Shown in pieces: positions 46,808-58,600 of a stretch of 64,000 nucleotides of DNA (the stretch's first letter is position 1; each line of letters opens with the position of its first letter). The notes beneath the pieces were generated by a model that had not been told where the DNA came from, did no database searches, and saw only the letters and a list, made by a program, of their open reading frames with translations. The position numbers and the translations under genes were made by a program. Source of the stretch: Polytrichum commune (taxonomy: Eukaryota; Streptophyta; Polytrichopsida; Polytrichales; Polytrichaceae). The stretch spans positions 47,542,429 to 47,606,428 of the forward strand of contig OX485804.1 of the NCBI GenBank assembly GCA_950295325.1, read 5' to 3'.

Positions 46808-49712
46808 TTAACAGGCATGATCTGAAACCTTCTTCTCGATGGAGAGCGTTACGATCGTTTCGACAACATGTTGCTCGTCCGCTATTTCGAAGGACGTCTT
46901 TTCCTCCGAAGGTGCTTTGGGTCCGTCACTGCCGTCATGCGAACCTTGAGGAGGTGAACCTACGTCATTGGGAGTGGCGGCCTCCTCCGTCTCCACATCT
47001 TTTTGCGGGGCGCCCTCCTCCGTCCTGGCGTCTTCTTCGGGCCCCTCCCCCTCATCCGGCTCTGTCAGAGTGTCCACGGCCTCCTCCGGCTTTGTGCGTG
47101 CGTCCGGAGCCTCCTCTTGCGCAAGGGGTGCGTCTGCACCATCCCCCATCTCCGTGCAGTCATCCGGGGACTCCTCCGTCTCCGTGGCAGCCTTTCTTGC
47201 CGGGTCGGGGAGCGTGGCTACATCCTCTGTGTCGTCCATGTCAGGCTCCGGAGTGACAACGACTTCTTTTGCTGTCCTACTGCTGCCTCGCTTGGGCTGC
47301 GCTCTCCCTCCAGAGTCCTTGGTGCCCTTCTGTTTGGGCGCCGCTGGCTCGACGAATGGTGGAGGTGCAGCCCTGGCCATGGTGGCGTGTAACTCCGTCA
47401 GCAAGTCCTCCACCTTCTTCAACCTCTTCTCTTGGGCCGCACACAATGCTTCAATCTTATCCATCCTCGCATCATCATCACCTTCTGGCTTCCGCTTCTT
47501 TGTTGTGAGGCGGTATTCCAAGTCCTTTCGCCTCATTGCCTTCACCTCGATCGCAACTTCCGCTTCTGTTGGCCTTCAACCTAATTTTATACTCTGCGCA
47601 TGAGTCCCACCTTGTCATTCTTGGCCAAACAACCACAACTGTGCTCATCTATCCTAGTGCATCACTTGTAACATTACACCGTCCACATATGTTTAAAGTG
47701 ACACAACCATGTTACTTTAAATGTGCTGAAACGCAGTTTTACGTCACTTGAAACGCAGAGTCATGTCACTTGAAACACAAGGTAACGTCATAAGAAACGC
47801 AGTGGTCACGTCGTGAGGAACGCAGAGAAACGTTTCTTGACACACGCGCGTCACTAGAAATGCAATGTCACGTCATAAGAAACGCAGATAAACGTCACTT
47901 GAAACATCAAATTAACGTCATTAGAAACACAATGTCGCGTCATTAAAAACACAACTTTACGTCATCGCGGATAGGTATTGTAAGAATGAACTTACCAGTG
48001 CTGACACTGCCGCTAAGGATTGGTTCCATGTGTTACCAGACTTCGACGGCCTCCCAAGCGAAATGCTCGACATGAGTTGGAACTTCTCTTGCACTGCTAG
48101 GTCTTCCTGCAATTCCACCAACCTCTCCCAATGGCGCTTGGCTATGTCGGCTGGCCTCGCGGCTCCCTCCTTGATGAGCTTATTGATTTGGTACTTCAGC
48201 CGCGTCACGCACCTCGACATCCTTTTGTTGAACCACCTCTCACTGAGTTCAGTGGTTTCACCATAGAATTCGAACTCCGTCCGCACTCGTTCAATCAGCG
48301 CCTTCTTTGCCGCCTTCTGTTGTCCATGCCAACCGGGCCGCACTGTTGGATCCAACTCCCGTGCAAACTTCTGCAGTTCCCTAAAAACCACTGGCTCGTG
48401 GGATCCGACCGACACGCCATGACGATCCAGTTTGATGCGCTGCGGGTCCTTCGGAGAGAGATCATCTTCCTCCTCGTATCCTTCCATGTCTTCTTCCTCC
48501 TCCATATCTTCATCATCGAATTCATCGTCATCGGCATCCTCAGCCTCCTTGGAAGATGACGACAAGCGTTGCGGTGTGTGGGAGGCAGATCCCGAGCTAC
48601 GAATGGCCGTCTTTCGCTTTGCAACTGGCGCCCGGGAGCTGGATGAGCGCCCTAGTGGTGTGGAGGTGTCCGTGTTTGCAGGGCCGCGCCATGGCGGATT
48701 AAACATGTCTTCGCTCAACTCCTGCGAGGGTCTCCTCGGTGGTGCAGGTATTCTCTTCAACACCCCTGCAGGTTTCTGGCGACTTGGCCCCGGAGACGCC
48801 CTCCCACTGGACTTGGCCGTGGGCGTAGGTTTCGGAGGGCTTCCTCCCGCCTCTCGATCCATCCACCTTGTCTCCACGCGGCGCTGCTGGTTGCCCATGC
48901 TCCCGGGTGGCTTTCTGCCCTTCCGACCGTCCTCCTCCCAGTCCTCCATTTCGTGCAGCAGCGCCTCTTCTCGACGCAGTGCAGCTCGGACCGCCGTCAC
49001 CAACAAACAGTTCCTTCTAAGCAGCAACTTAGAAGCTCGCGGCCTCCACCCAACGAAAAGCTCCTTGCTCTCCTTGCGTTTCTGTCAGAGTGAAAAGAAA
49101 AGTACGAACCGAAAGCCGTCCACCTAACTGTCCGCGATGACGGCGTAGAACGACATTGGTGCCACGAATCCCTAAAATTCAAGCAGTGAGCCACTATGTT
49201 TAAATTTCAACTTATGAAGCAACCGGCGATTAGGTATTTGTAGTTGGTGAAGACGAAATGACGAAAAAGTTGGTTGCTTCAGGGTTTTTTACCTGAACCT
49301 CTCACTCCGTTGTGCTTGCTCTCCTTGCGGCCCAGCATTCGCTCATCAAAAGCAATAGGTTTAGGGCAGGGGGACTTACGAAAGCTTTGCCGCCTCGACT
49401 AGGCGCCGCTTCCTCCGCTCCATCCGAGTACGAGCAAGCTAGACGCTGGCGCGAGCTTCGCCTCGACTGGAAGTCCAACTCCATATCATCCGATCACCGC
49501 CTTCTCGCACTTGTCTTCACCGCTGGAGCAGCGGAGGACTTGATAGAAGAAACCGCACGCGAAAGAAACAGACCGCTCACGAAGTTTCCTTCAAATCCTG
49601 CCTCCTTCAATCGCAACGCCACCTCCCTACTGTTTGCCGCGACCCTTGCATCACACAGCAGCTCGTAGGGAGGAGTGACAACATCCGCCTTCATATCTGC
49701 ATGGATCCACAT
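46808..49712 (-). CDS. TNP1/Ptta-like second protein of the CACTA element
   Basis: Minus-strand coding blocks at about 49712-49494, 49082-47998 and 47560-46808 are separated by stretches of the 20-bp repeat with plausible splice sites (acceptor CTGACAG before KRKESKELFVGW; donor GTAAGTTC after 47998). The middle block encodes a proline/serine-rich part, an acidic stretch (DDEFDDEDMEEEEDMEGYEE) and then a helical basic region. That region ends AKRHWERLVELQEDL followed by AVQEKFQLMSS, like the plant Ptta/En-Spm transposase domain (PF03004). The last block starts with a coiled coil (MDKIEALCAAQEKRLKKVED) and ends in a long acidic tail. TNP1/TnpA-type proteins bind subterminal repeats and assist excision. 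Exon borders and the start are tentative, and whether 49494-49712 belongs is uncertain. Confidence 0.6.
47700..47960. repeat. 20-bp CACTA repeat array in a predicted intron
   Basis: Repeats of AACGCAGTTTTACGTCACTT and variants, lying between two coding blocks of the minus-strand gene. Confidence 0.7.
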
Positions 49713-52378
49713 GATGAAAGGGCAATCCGGCTGCCATAAGTGATCTCGAGTTCGTGACCCTATAAGCGAGCGCCAGTTAAATCATCCGGCGGTGATAAGG
49801 TAAATGTCCCCTACTTCCGCGGAAATTCAGAACACCACTATATTTAGAAATTACTCCTTAAATGCTAAATAGTGTTTACCAACGTCATGCATAACAATAC
49901 AACGTCACTTGGAACGCGGTGTAACGTCAACTGGAACGCAATATCACGTCAACTGAAAAGCAATTTCTACGTTAACGTAGAAGGCAGCTTCTATTAGTTA
50001 ATAACAAAAAAAATTGCTCCAAGCCACGCTACGCCATGCTGTCGAGAAAAATGTGTACTATCCGGTAAGCACGGGGCTTTTTTTTATGGTAGTGTTTAAA
50101 ATTTTATAGTACCTTTTCCTTCTCCTACACCCTTGTTGTAAATCCCTCTCAATGTTGTCCTACTAAATTTCAGAATGGTATAACTTTCATCTAACTCAAT
50201 CTCTTCAAGTATTAAGTACCTTACTAAAACTATCCACACCAAATTTTAGCACAAGCGAAGCTCATACTAAAAAGTTATGCATGTTTTCCTAATACTATCT
50301 TCCTAGCATGAATGCTGTGGTATAACATCCGGTCACTAAAACTCTAATAACTTCTAACCATTAAGTCCAATCAATCTCAAATTTTGACACATAATAGATA
50401 GATAAGATCAGAAGGTAGTGTCGAATTTTTGTAGCCATAGCTATAGTATTAAAAAAATCTATATTTTTAAACATTGTTATCTTAGTTGCCTTTGTTCCTA
50501 GACATTCTTCACTTCAACCCTTCACAATTTTTTCTCCTCAAAGACTGAAGCTCCCAAATTTTTACCTCAATTTCTATATCTCATAAAAAACATCCTCCCA
50601 AATTTTCATAACAATCGAACACTCCAATCATTCACAATTCACAAATCCTTCATTCCAAACTTATGCTCACTTAATAATAAATGAAACAATATAAATAATA
50701 CACTTAGTGCAACCTAGTCATTCTAAAATTCTCACCCCCTCACCCTCTTGTATAGATGAGCTTTCTAAACACTTTTTCTTCTAAAAATGCTCAAAGTTCC
50801 TTCAACTCTACACAATAACTAACTCCAAATGCTAACGTTTTTCCCCTTAATACACTTCTAACACCCCTTAAATATTTTTCTTCATTGCCCCCTTCGGCCA
50901 ATAGAAAACCATTGGGATAAGGATTTCTAGAACCCCAAGTGGCTAACTAATAGGAGACATTTTAGGTAAAAGATTTTCTAGAACCCTTATCTTGCTTGAA
51001 ATAGGAAAAATTTGGGTTAAAGGTTTCTAGAACCCTTATCCCGCTAGAAATAGGAAAGTTTTGGATTAAAGGCTAATCCGGCAAGCCAATAGGAAAATTC
51101 GGGTTTAAGGCTTCTAGAGACCTTATCCCGCTAACAAATAGGAAACGAAAAGGTTAGGCCTTTTAGAACGCCTAGGTAGTTAGATAACGGTCCGCCGGTA
51201 AATCCTATCTTTTCCAAATCCTACCTACCACATCCATTTACCGAGTCACTCGGTCTTGAACTTAAGACCGGTTCTCAACTAACTTACATCATTATATAAA
51301 TATCAATTTAAAAATAACAATAACATATAAAATGCCTAAGTTCTAACTAGTAGTCGGCCCACATCACGACAACGCCACGCCCCGCCGCTCCTGCTCCAGC
51401 TCCTTCTCCTTCTCCTTCTCCGTCTTTTTTTTCCTTTATTTCTGCTCATTGGAGTTTGGACAAGGGTTATGGGACCGGCCTAGGGTGGGGGGTGGACCGG
51501 GGGCAGTGGAGAAATTATCTGGGGAGGTCGGCCATAGTCTTCAACTTTTGGACATTTTAGAGGAGAATAAAGCTGACAAACTAGATTTACAGCTACAACA
51601 TCATTGATGGTGGAAAATTATATATGACAGTTATCCGTTTGCTGCAACATTCAATTTTGCAAGTTTAGGATCGGCCATAGTCAAAGTGCCAACAAGCAAA
51701 TCTTCGAGGGGCCTGTAATGCTTGGATGCCAATTTCAGAATTACATAGCCATCTTTTCTTTTCTTTTTTTTGCAAGTTTCCCCTACTACTGTGGGTTTCT
51801 TGGTTGAGCCTTATAGGAGAAAGACCAGGAAAGTCTATTGTCCTGCAAACTTTATCAGCTCGGCTAATCTCAAAGACCTGCGGGTTGAATGACGATGCAA
51901 AGACTTGCAAAGATGGGTTCGGATCTGAAGGCCATGGATAATGCTATGCTTTTAGGAAAACCTCTGCTGGGGTTCAAATGCATGTATGCTTCACTTTTCA
52001 TTTTTCAATGAATCACGCTACTTTTCCCCATTCTTCTTCATTGATTTTCTGGTCAAAAGAAGGAACATTCTAGTACAATCCACCCTCTATAAATGTTACA
52101 CCTATAAGTGTTAACTCTCTCTAAATGTACAGAAGAGATGTCGTCATACGTCAGTAGTGACGTTGTTTTGCGTCCTCGGAAACGCGATGTAACATATTGT
52201 AACGTCAATCGTGACGTTATTTTCCGTCATCGGAAACTCAATGTAACATACTGTGACATCTTCTTAAACGCGTTCTGCCATCATTTTAAACGGTGTTTAA
52301 CGTAATCCACACACACGTATGAACATCAGTAAACGTATGAAGGCAAATTCCTAACCTCTCTCTGGCTTGCATGCAGAA
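49713..52378. other. central non-coding region of the CACTA element
   Basis: Lies between the two divergent genes and probably holds both promoters. A TATA-like CTATAAATG is at about 52086, 290 bp before the transposase ATG. The 20-bp repeat is present at 49880-49985 and 52130-52330. A 1.2-kb AT-rich middle part (about 50090-51300) lacks it and may be a later insertion, but I found no termini. Confidence 0.4.
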
Positions 52379-52576
52379 ATGGTGATTTCCAAAAAAAAAC
52401 GCAAATGGAGATCGACTGAGGAAATCATTCACCATCATGAACTTCAATTCGCTGCAAGTAGGGATGTCCCTATAACAAGGTGGTCATGCCCATGCATGTA
52501 CTGTCATGGAGGCCGACGTTTGTCTGTGCGTGCAATAACAAGGCATCTCAAATCTTATGGACGCGACCAATTTCTA

Positions 52577-52937
52577 TACCGTAACACCATAGCAGGTTCC
52601 CCACCTGCCGCACAAATATTTAATTTTTTTGAAAAATAAGGTTCGCGTTCTAAAAATAGATTTTTTTGAAATTCGTGTTCTCATTTATTGGATTAAAAAT
52701 CATTCGTGTTTAGGGTGGGAAAGATGTGCAAAAATTTCATCCTAATTGCGTTTTTATCCATTTATGGCGGCCCAACTTGTTTAAACCTAAGTCATTACCC
52801 TAATCTTGATTTTTTGTCTTTTCGTTTTTATCACAGTATAATTTGAGAGTTATTCATTTCTCTTTGCCTGTAATTTTTGTTTTTTTATGTTTTTTTTTGG
52901 AATTATTTATGAACGAACCTGCTATGGTGTTACGGTA
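52577..52937. repeat. 23-bp exact inverted repeat pair in the transposase gene
   Basis: TACCGTAACACCATAGCAGG plus TTC (52577-52599) is mirrored exactly at 52915-52937, separated by 315 bases. The first copy is coding (YRNTIAG) and spans the exon 1 donor site; the second lies at the start of the next coding block. Confidence 0.85.
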
Positions 52938-54670
52938 CCGCTTCATGATTGGTGGGGATCCTCCAGGGGGGTACCCGGAGCATGGAGCATGGTACTACAG
53001 CGACGAGGAATGGACGGTAGGCAATCAACGCTGCGACGATCAGTATTTTGAGAAACTCGTACCTGACGACGCAGACTGTGATCCGTATGGCCACCACGAC
53101 GTCCAAAAACAGTTTGAGGACGCTCTGCGAACCGCAGAAGAGTTACAAGAGATGACGCAAGATTCCGAGAATATGCCGAATGAGGACATCGATGAGACAG
53201 AGTTTGCAGATAGCACAATCGAGGCTTTGGAGTTACTATACTCGCAGGCCTCACATCCAGTGTATCCAGGTAGTTCTGTGAGCCTAATATCAGCAATGGT
53301 TGTATTGATGACATTGTGCACGACGCATGGGGTGAGCAACGCATTTGCAACTGAGCTACTTCACTATCTGTCGGGGGAGCTGCTACCAAAAGGAAACGTC
53401 TTGCCTGCGAAGCATTACACAGCGAAGAGGATGCTGCAGGCACTTGGACTAGCATACAATATTATACATGCGTGTCCGTCAGGATGTGTTTTATTTCGGG
53501 GTGAGCACAAGGACCTCGAATCATGTCCCCAGTGCGGGAAAAGCAGATACCGAGAAGGTACGAAGACAACGTCGATGAAGGTTGTTCGGCACTTCAATTC
53601 CCTCTCACTCCAAGGTTGAGGCGCATGTACAGCTATCCTATAATTGCGAGGCTTCTGAAATGGCATTCGGAGCGAGAGGTGGGCATGAAAGACGATGGGG
53701 AAATCAGGATGGAGACCGTCATCGACAATCCCGCTTGGAAACACATCGGAGTCATAGACCCCACGTTCGAGGCGGAAAAGCGCAATGTGCGAATGGCACT
53801 GTCGCTTGATGGCATGAACCCTTTTTCGGTTCAGAGCACCTCACATTCAACGTGGCCTGTCCTCTTGGTTGTCTACAACCTCCCACCGTGGTTGCTCACA
53901 AAACGGTTTTTCATCGTGATGAGTATTTTAATTTCAGGCAAGGAGTCACCAACAGACAAGAATATAGATTTTTTCATAGCGCCTTTGGTGGAAGAATTGC
54001 AGGAGCTATGGGAAGGCATACCAGCCATAGACGCTTCAGCAGATGGCGCAGATAGGAGATTTACTCTTCGTGGCATCCTTTTATGGACAATTTCGGATTT
54101 TCCTGCTAATGGCTTGATTTCTGGACAACAAACTAAGGGCTACAAAGCTTGCCCCGTATGCGGTCCCAACATTGTTTCTAGAAGCGCCAGGGGCCCCAAA
54201 AAAGACAAAATAGTGTACGTAGGTGCACGCCAATGTCTTCCGGAGGACCATGTGCTCCGTTCAGATCTGCGCTTCAACGGGTTTGAAGATAAAGGAGTTT
54301 CCAATTCGAGGATGAGTGGCGAAGACATTATGCGGTTCGCACAAGAAAGAGACACATACCTTGCCTCAGGAGGAAGGGCGAAGGGTCCACACGATCCTGT
54401 GAGGACGCACGGAGTGAAGAAACTTTCAGTGCTCTTCTCCCTTCCGTATTGGAAGGTGTGTGCCCTCACTTACAGCTAATTCACATGCGTTAACGTCCAC
54501 AAAAGCGTTGAGCGCAAATTGTGTTACCCAACGTCAAAGTGAACGCAGTGTGACATCGAACTTTGTTACCCGGCGTCAAAGGAAACGCAGTGTAACATCG
54601 AACTGTAACGTAATGTCAAATCATGTTAAACCATGTCATTCGAAACGCAGAGTAACGTAAAACTGTGTTA

Positions 54671-54708
54671 ACTACCCTTGTCACTGCGGAATGTCGATAT
54701 GAATGCAG
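54671..54708. repeat. 38-bp exact copy of a transposase exon inside an upstream intron
   Basis: ACTACCCTTGTCACTGCGGA and the following 18 bases are identical to 56370-56407, the first bases of the DUF4218 exon. This copy lies in the intron 54456-54857, surrounded by the 20-bp repeats, in the same orientation. Confidence 0.9.
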
Positions 54709-55464
54709 TGTAACGTAAAACTGAGGTAACCAGCGTCCCAGTAAACGTAAGCGAAAGAACGCTGAACGCTAAGTCATATTCAAGTGACGTTAGTTTTGAC
54801 AGTACTTGGGATATATACAAATGAGGAGTTTCGACCATGGTGTTCAATGTGGTGCAGGACTTGCTCATCAGACATACACTGGACATCATGCATTGCGAGA
54901 AAAACCTTTGTGAAAATATAATAAAGACTTTGTTTGGGGAGACTGATTTTCCACGAGGACGCCTGGACTTCAAAGATATGGGAGTCAGGTCTGACCTATG
55001 GTTGAGACAAACACATGGTACAGACGCCCGGCAATTCATGCCACATGCACCTTATGTTCTCCTTCCGCAAGCGAAGACGGACATGCTTGGCGTAATAGGA
55101 TCAACAAAGGTGCCACAGAATTATGCTGGCGCAATTTACAAAAGGGTTTTTGAAGGAAGACTGAGATTTCTTAAATCCCATGACTTTCACGTCCTCATGC
55201 AACAGGTATTGTAAATTCACGTTTATTTTGCGCCACTTTGCTATCAGAATTATTGAATGTGTGTATGCTATAGACTTACCAGGCGGATGCTCCATTGCGT
55301 CAATGGAAACGTAAGGTTAACGTCAAAGCACGTTTCTTCATGTTAAGTGAAACGTGATAAAACGCATTGTAACGTTACTTGAAACGCAGAGTAACGTCAT
55401 GCGAAACGAGTATGGTACATGAACAAAATATGAATTCCATATTGCTGCAAAATAAGCATAAGGC

Positions 55465-56345
55465 CAGGGTTGTCTATCGCGACGTCATGACGGGGTCGTG
55501 CCGTCATGACGCGTCGTGTCGGGTCGGACCCCTCCGTCACGACACAATAGGCTCCTCGTAGGGTCAAACTAGGGTCAACCTAGTAGGGTGGGTAAAATAC
55601 TTACCTTCTTGCCAAGGTGGCGTCCTATGTGGCAAAAAATGCCGACGTGGATGTGCATATTTCCCTTGGCATGTAAACCATTTTGCCATTGTGTTTACCA
55701 TTTTGTTAAAATCAAAGTAATAAAATATTACTAAGGAGGGTGTAGGTCGGACGGGGGGAACGGGTGGGGAGCGCGGGCGGGCGTGTGGGAACGCGGGGGA
55801 ACATGGGGTCGGACGGGGGGGGGGGGGGGGGACGGGGAGGGAGGACGGGGAACGGGGGGAAGGTAAGTGGGAACGGGGGGGGCGGACGGGGGGGAACGCG
55901 GGGAGCGGGGGATGGGAGCGGGTTTAGGAGGTTTGGATAGGACGGGATGGATGGGAACGGGATTAGGGGAACGGGATTAGGGGAACGGGAGGGAGGACGG
56001 GGGGTCGGACGGGGGGTCGGACGGGAGGGTCGGACGGGAGGGAACGGGTTAGGGAACATGTTAATGGGCTAAGGGAGCGGGGTTAGGGTACGGGGAACGG
56101 GGGCGGACGGGCGTTAGTAATTTTATTCCCCACTTTACCTCTACTTTGTTGACATGTCAGCACACGTGGACATCGTAACTCCTACGTGTCCGCAATGGGG
56201 TAATGTAAATACACAAAAAATTCGGTAAAATTCAAGTCCGGCAGGATAAAGACATCATCCGGCATAATGTCGTGACGGATACGTGTCGTGACGGCACGAC
56301 ATTATGTCGGGATTACCCTCCGTCACGACACAATAAACAACCCTG
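55465..56345. mobile_element. 881-bp non-autonomous hAT element nested in a transposase intron
   Basis: Starts CAGGGTTGTCTAT and ends with the mirrored ACAACCCTG. CATAAGGC stands outside both ends (55457-55464 and 56346-56353), an exact 8-bp target duplication. CAGGG ends with 8-bp duplications are the hAT signature. Subterminal parts repeat CGTCACGACACAATA and CGTCATGACG palindromes. The middle (about 55735-56110) is a G-rich array of GGTCGGACGGGG and GGGAACGG units with no coding content. It lies wholly in the intron 55206-56367, so it need not disturb the protein. Confidence 0.93.
55735..56110. repeat. G-rich GGACGGGG/GGGAACGGG array
   Basis: About 375 bases of imperfect G-rich repeats with runs of up to 14 G, inside the nested hAT element. 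The proline-rich open frame on its minus strand is a by-product of the repeat. Confidence 0.8.
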
Positions 56346-58177
56346 CATAAGGCGCTTGCATTTGCAGATACTACCCTTGTCACTGCGGAATGTCGATATG
56401 AATGCAGATGCCCAGACCTGTATCATGAGGGTTAGCAGGGTATTTAGACGCTTGTGCAATCGCACGGTCAACGCGTCTAAAGAACAAGAGTATGTCGAAG
56501 ACGCATCGGTGACGCTTTGTATGATTGAGCGCGAGTTCCCTCTAGGATCAATGGTCATCATGATGCACCTTCTTGTGCATCTCATGGAGGAGCTCTTCCT
56601 ATGCGGCCCAGTTCAAAGCCGCTAGATGTACCCAATGGAGCGATATATGAAGACCCTTAAGGATTATGTACGTTCGTACGCTAGGCCAGAGGGTTTCATG
56701 GCCGAGGCATATTTTATGGAAGAAACACTTGGATTCTATTCGGAGTATATGGAACGTTACGGCGCTATATCCCGAAGAGTGTGGGATGCAAACGAAGACC
56801 AGGCAATGCACGATGAAATGGTGGAGGGCAAGGGAATAAGGCGAGTGATGTCCCGCACTCTTCGTGACTGGATTCACAACTTCGTAGTCACAAACGTTGC
56901 CACACTTCAGCACTACAGAAGGTGCCAAGTTATGCCCTCATATGCGCACTTGAATTTGTAACGTATAGGTTAACGTCTGTAAACATGGGTTAACGTCATT
57001 GGAAACATGGGTTAACGTGTACGTCACCGAATTCTACGTTAAAATGCGTTAAAATGCGTTAACATGCGTTAAAACGCGTCACGTTGTACACTGTCTCCCT
57101 CTAGTCTTACGTAGAAGCTCTTTGACTTCTGTTCATGATTGCACGCACCACTAATGCTAATTGCACACTCCAGGGCGTACGAGGTGGAGTAGAAGTCGAG
57201 GGCCACACTACGCCACCAGAGAAATCGTGGAAGACCTAGGCGAAGGAGACGGAAGCCCTCTGACATGCCTTCACAGCTAAGGGTTTTGCAACCATTTCCG
57301 GATTGGTTGACAGTAGCGGTCGACACCCACCGTGCGGCTGGCTCAAGGAGCATCGACCAAACCACGTATGATTTGTCCAAGCCTCCCTCGCTGAATGCAA
57401 CTGCTTATCGGTCAATGAAGGCTTATGGCATGCACTTCCGTTGCCGCTCAGTTGAAGCTTCAAGCACCACTATGGACAGTGGAGTGCACGCAACCTTCAC
57501 TGACGATGCAGGGGCAGCGACGGAGGAGTACGTGGGCCATGTTGAAGAAATACTCGAATTAGACTACAGGCGCACGTGCGTCGTAGTTCTTGTTTGTTCA
57601 TGGGTTAAAGGAAGAATAGGAGGTGCTGCAGCAACAATGAAGCGGGATGAACACGGGTTTCTTTCCATGAATTTCGCAGATCACTACAAAGTACCTTTGG
57701 GTCCCCAGTCGTTTGCGTTCCCCATTCACGTACAGCAAGTGTTTTTTGTCGCCGATGAGGGGCCGTGGAAAGTGGTGTGCAAGGTTGAAGTTCGAGGCAG
57801 CCGTGGAGGTCGCGCATTTGCTGAAGAACATGACGATGCAGATGCACAAATCTCCGGCCCGGTTTCATCACGTGCCAATAACATAGACAGGCGTAGAACA
57901 GAACCTTCACAAGTGGAGGACTTCGTTCGCCACGGGTCTTTCGTAGAAGGGCACGTGGAGGAGGCAGTAGCGGCGGATGCTAACGATGAGGAATCGGACC
58001 ACCTCCTCGGCGATTCCTCAGATAGTGAGCAATGATCTGAGGAGTAGCGTTTCAAATGACGTTACATGATGTTTCAAATAACGGAGTTTAACGTGTCTTC
58101 CATTTCTGTGAAGCGTTTTTTATGACATCCATAAACGCAATTCATGATCAAGCAACGTCAACAATGACGCGTTCACG

Positions 58178-58600
58178 TTAGCTATATAATTACGTTTCTT
58201 GAAACACAGTTTAACGCAATTTATGTCACTTTAAACGCGGGCGTCACTATTGACACCCCCTAGGATGTTGACTAGGTCAAACCCGCCACGTCAGCCATAG
58301 CCTCCACGCACATGTGACACGTCAGCTATATGATTACGTTTCTTGAAACACAGTTTAACGCAATTTATGTCACTTTAAACGCGCGCGTCACTATTGACAC
58401 CCCCTAGGATGTTGACCAGGTCAAACCCTAGTCGCCACGTCAACCATAGCCTCCACGCACATGTGACACGTCAACTATGTGATTACGTTTCTTGAAACAT
58501 CGGTTGACGCGTTTTTATGTCACTGGAAACGCGCGCGTCACTATTGACACCCCCTAGGATTCAAACCCTACCTTCCACGTCAGACCTATCCTCCACGAAC
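58178..58600. repeat. three tandem copies of a 144-149 bp unit near the CACTA right end
   Basis: TACGTTTCTTGAAACA recurs at 58191, 58335 and 58484. Each copy is followed by an ACGC-rich stretch, GCGTCACTATTGACACCCCC TAGGAT and CCTCCACG; the third copy is shortened. Adjacent to the subterminal repeats. Confidence 0.85.

Larger units (their letters stand above)
52379..58035 (+). pseudogene. CACTA TNP2 transposase, disrupted
   Basis: Blocks: 52379-52595; about 52840-54455; 54858-55205; 56368-56921; about 57260-58035. First block: cysteine/histidine cluster CPCMYC then RHLKSYG (Transpos_assoc type). Second: Transposase_21, with CPQCGKSRY, FPLTPRLRRMY, the catalytic-type SLDGMNPF, STWPVLLVVYNLPPWL, TISDFPANG, TKGYKACPVC. 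It continues over the intron as LPYWK/DLLIRHTLDIMHCEKN. Then DUF4218 (SHDFHVLMQQ, MYPMERYMKTLKDYVRSYAR, HYRRC) and a final DUF4216 block (EILELDYRR to QQVFFVADE) with an acidic tail. The D, D and E of the proposed DDE triad are present. Two breaks: reading frame changes at about 53596-53600 (equivalent to 5 extra bases between RHF and PLTPRL), and a TAG at 56623-56625 stands where the family has Trp before MYPMERY. As it stands the gene cannot make a full transposase. Confidence 0.88.

Noticed and set aside
46912..47603. Serine- or proline-rich plus-strand open frames
   Set aside because: They are shadows of the acidic minus-strand protein of the CACTA element.
48432..49127. 231-codon plus-strand frame rich in serine
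   Set aside because: It lies opposite the Ptta-like coding block. The serine run mirrors the acidic/acid-rich stretch of the real minus-strand frame.
55712..56059. Proline-rich open frame on the minus strand
   Set aside because: It is the reverse translation of the G-rich repeat array in the nested hAT element and has no domain.
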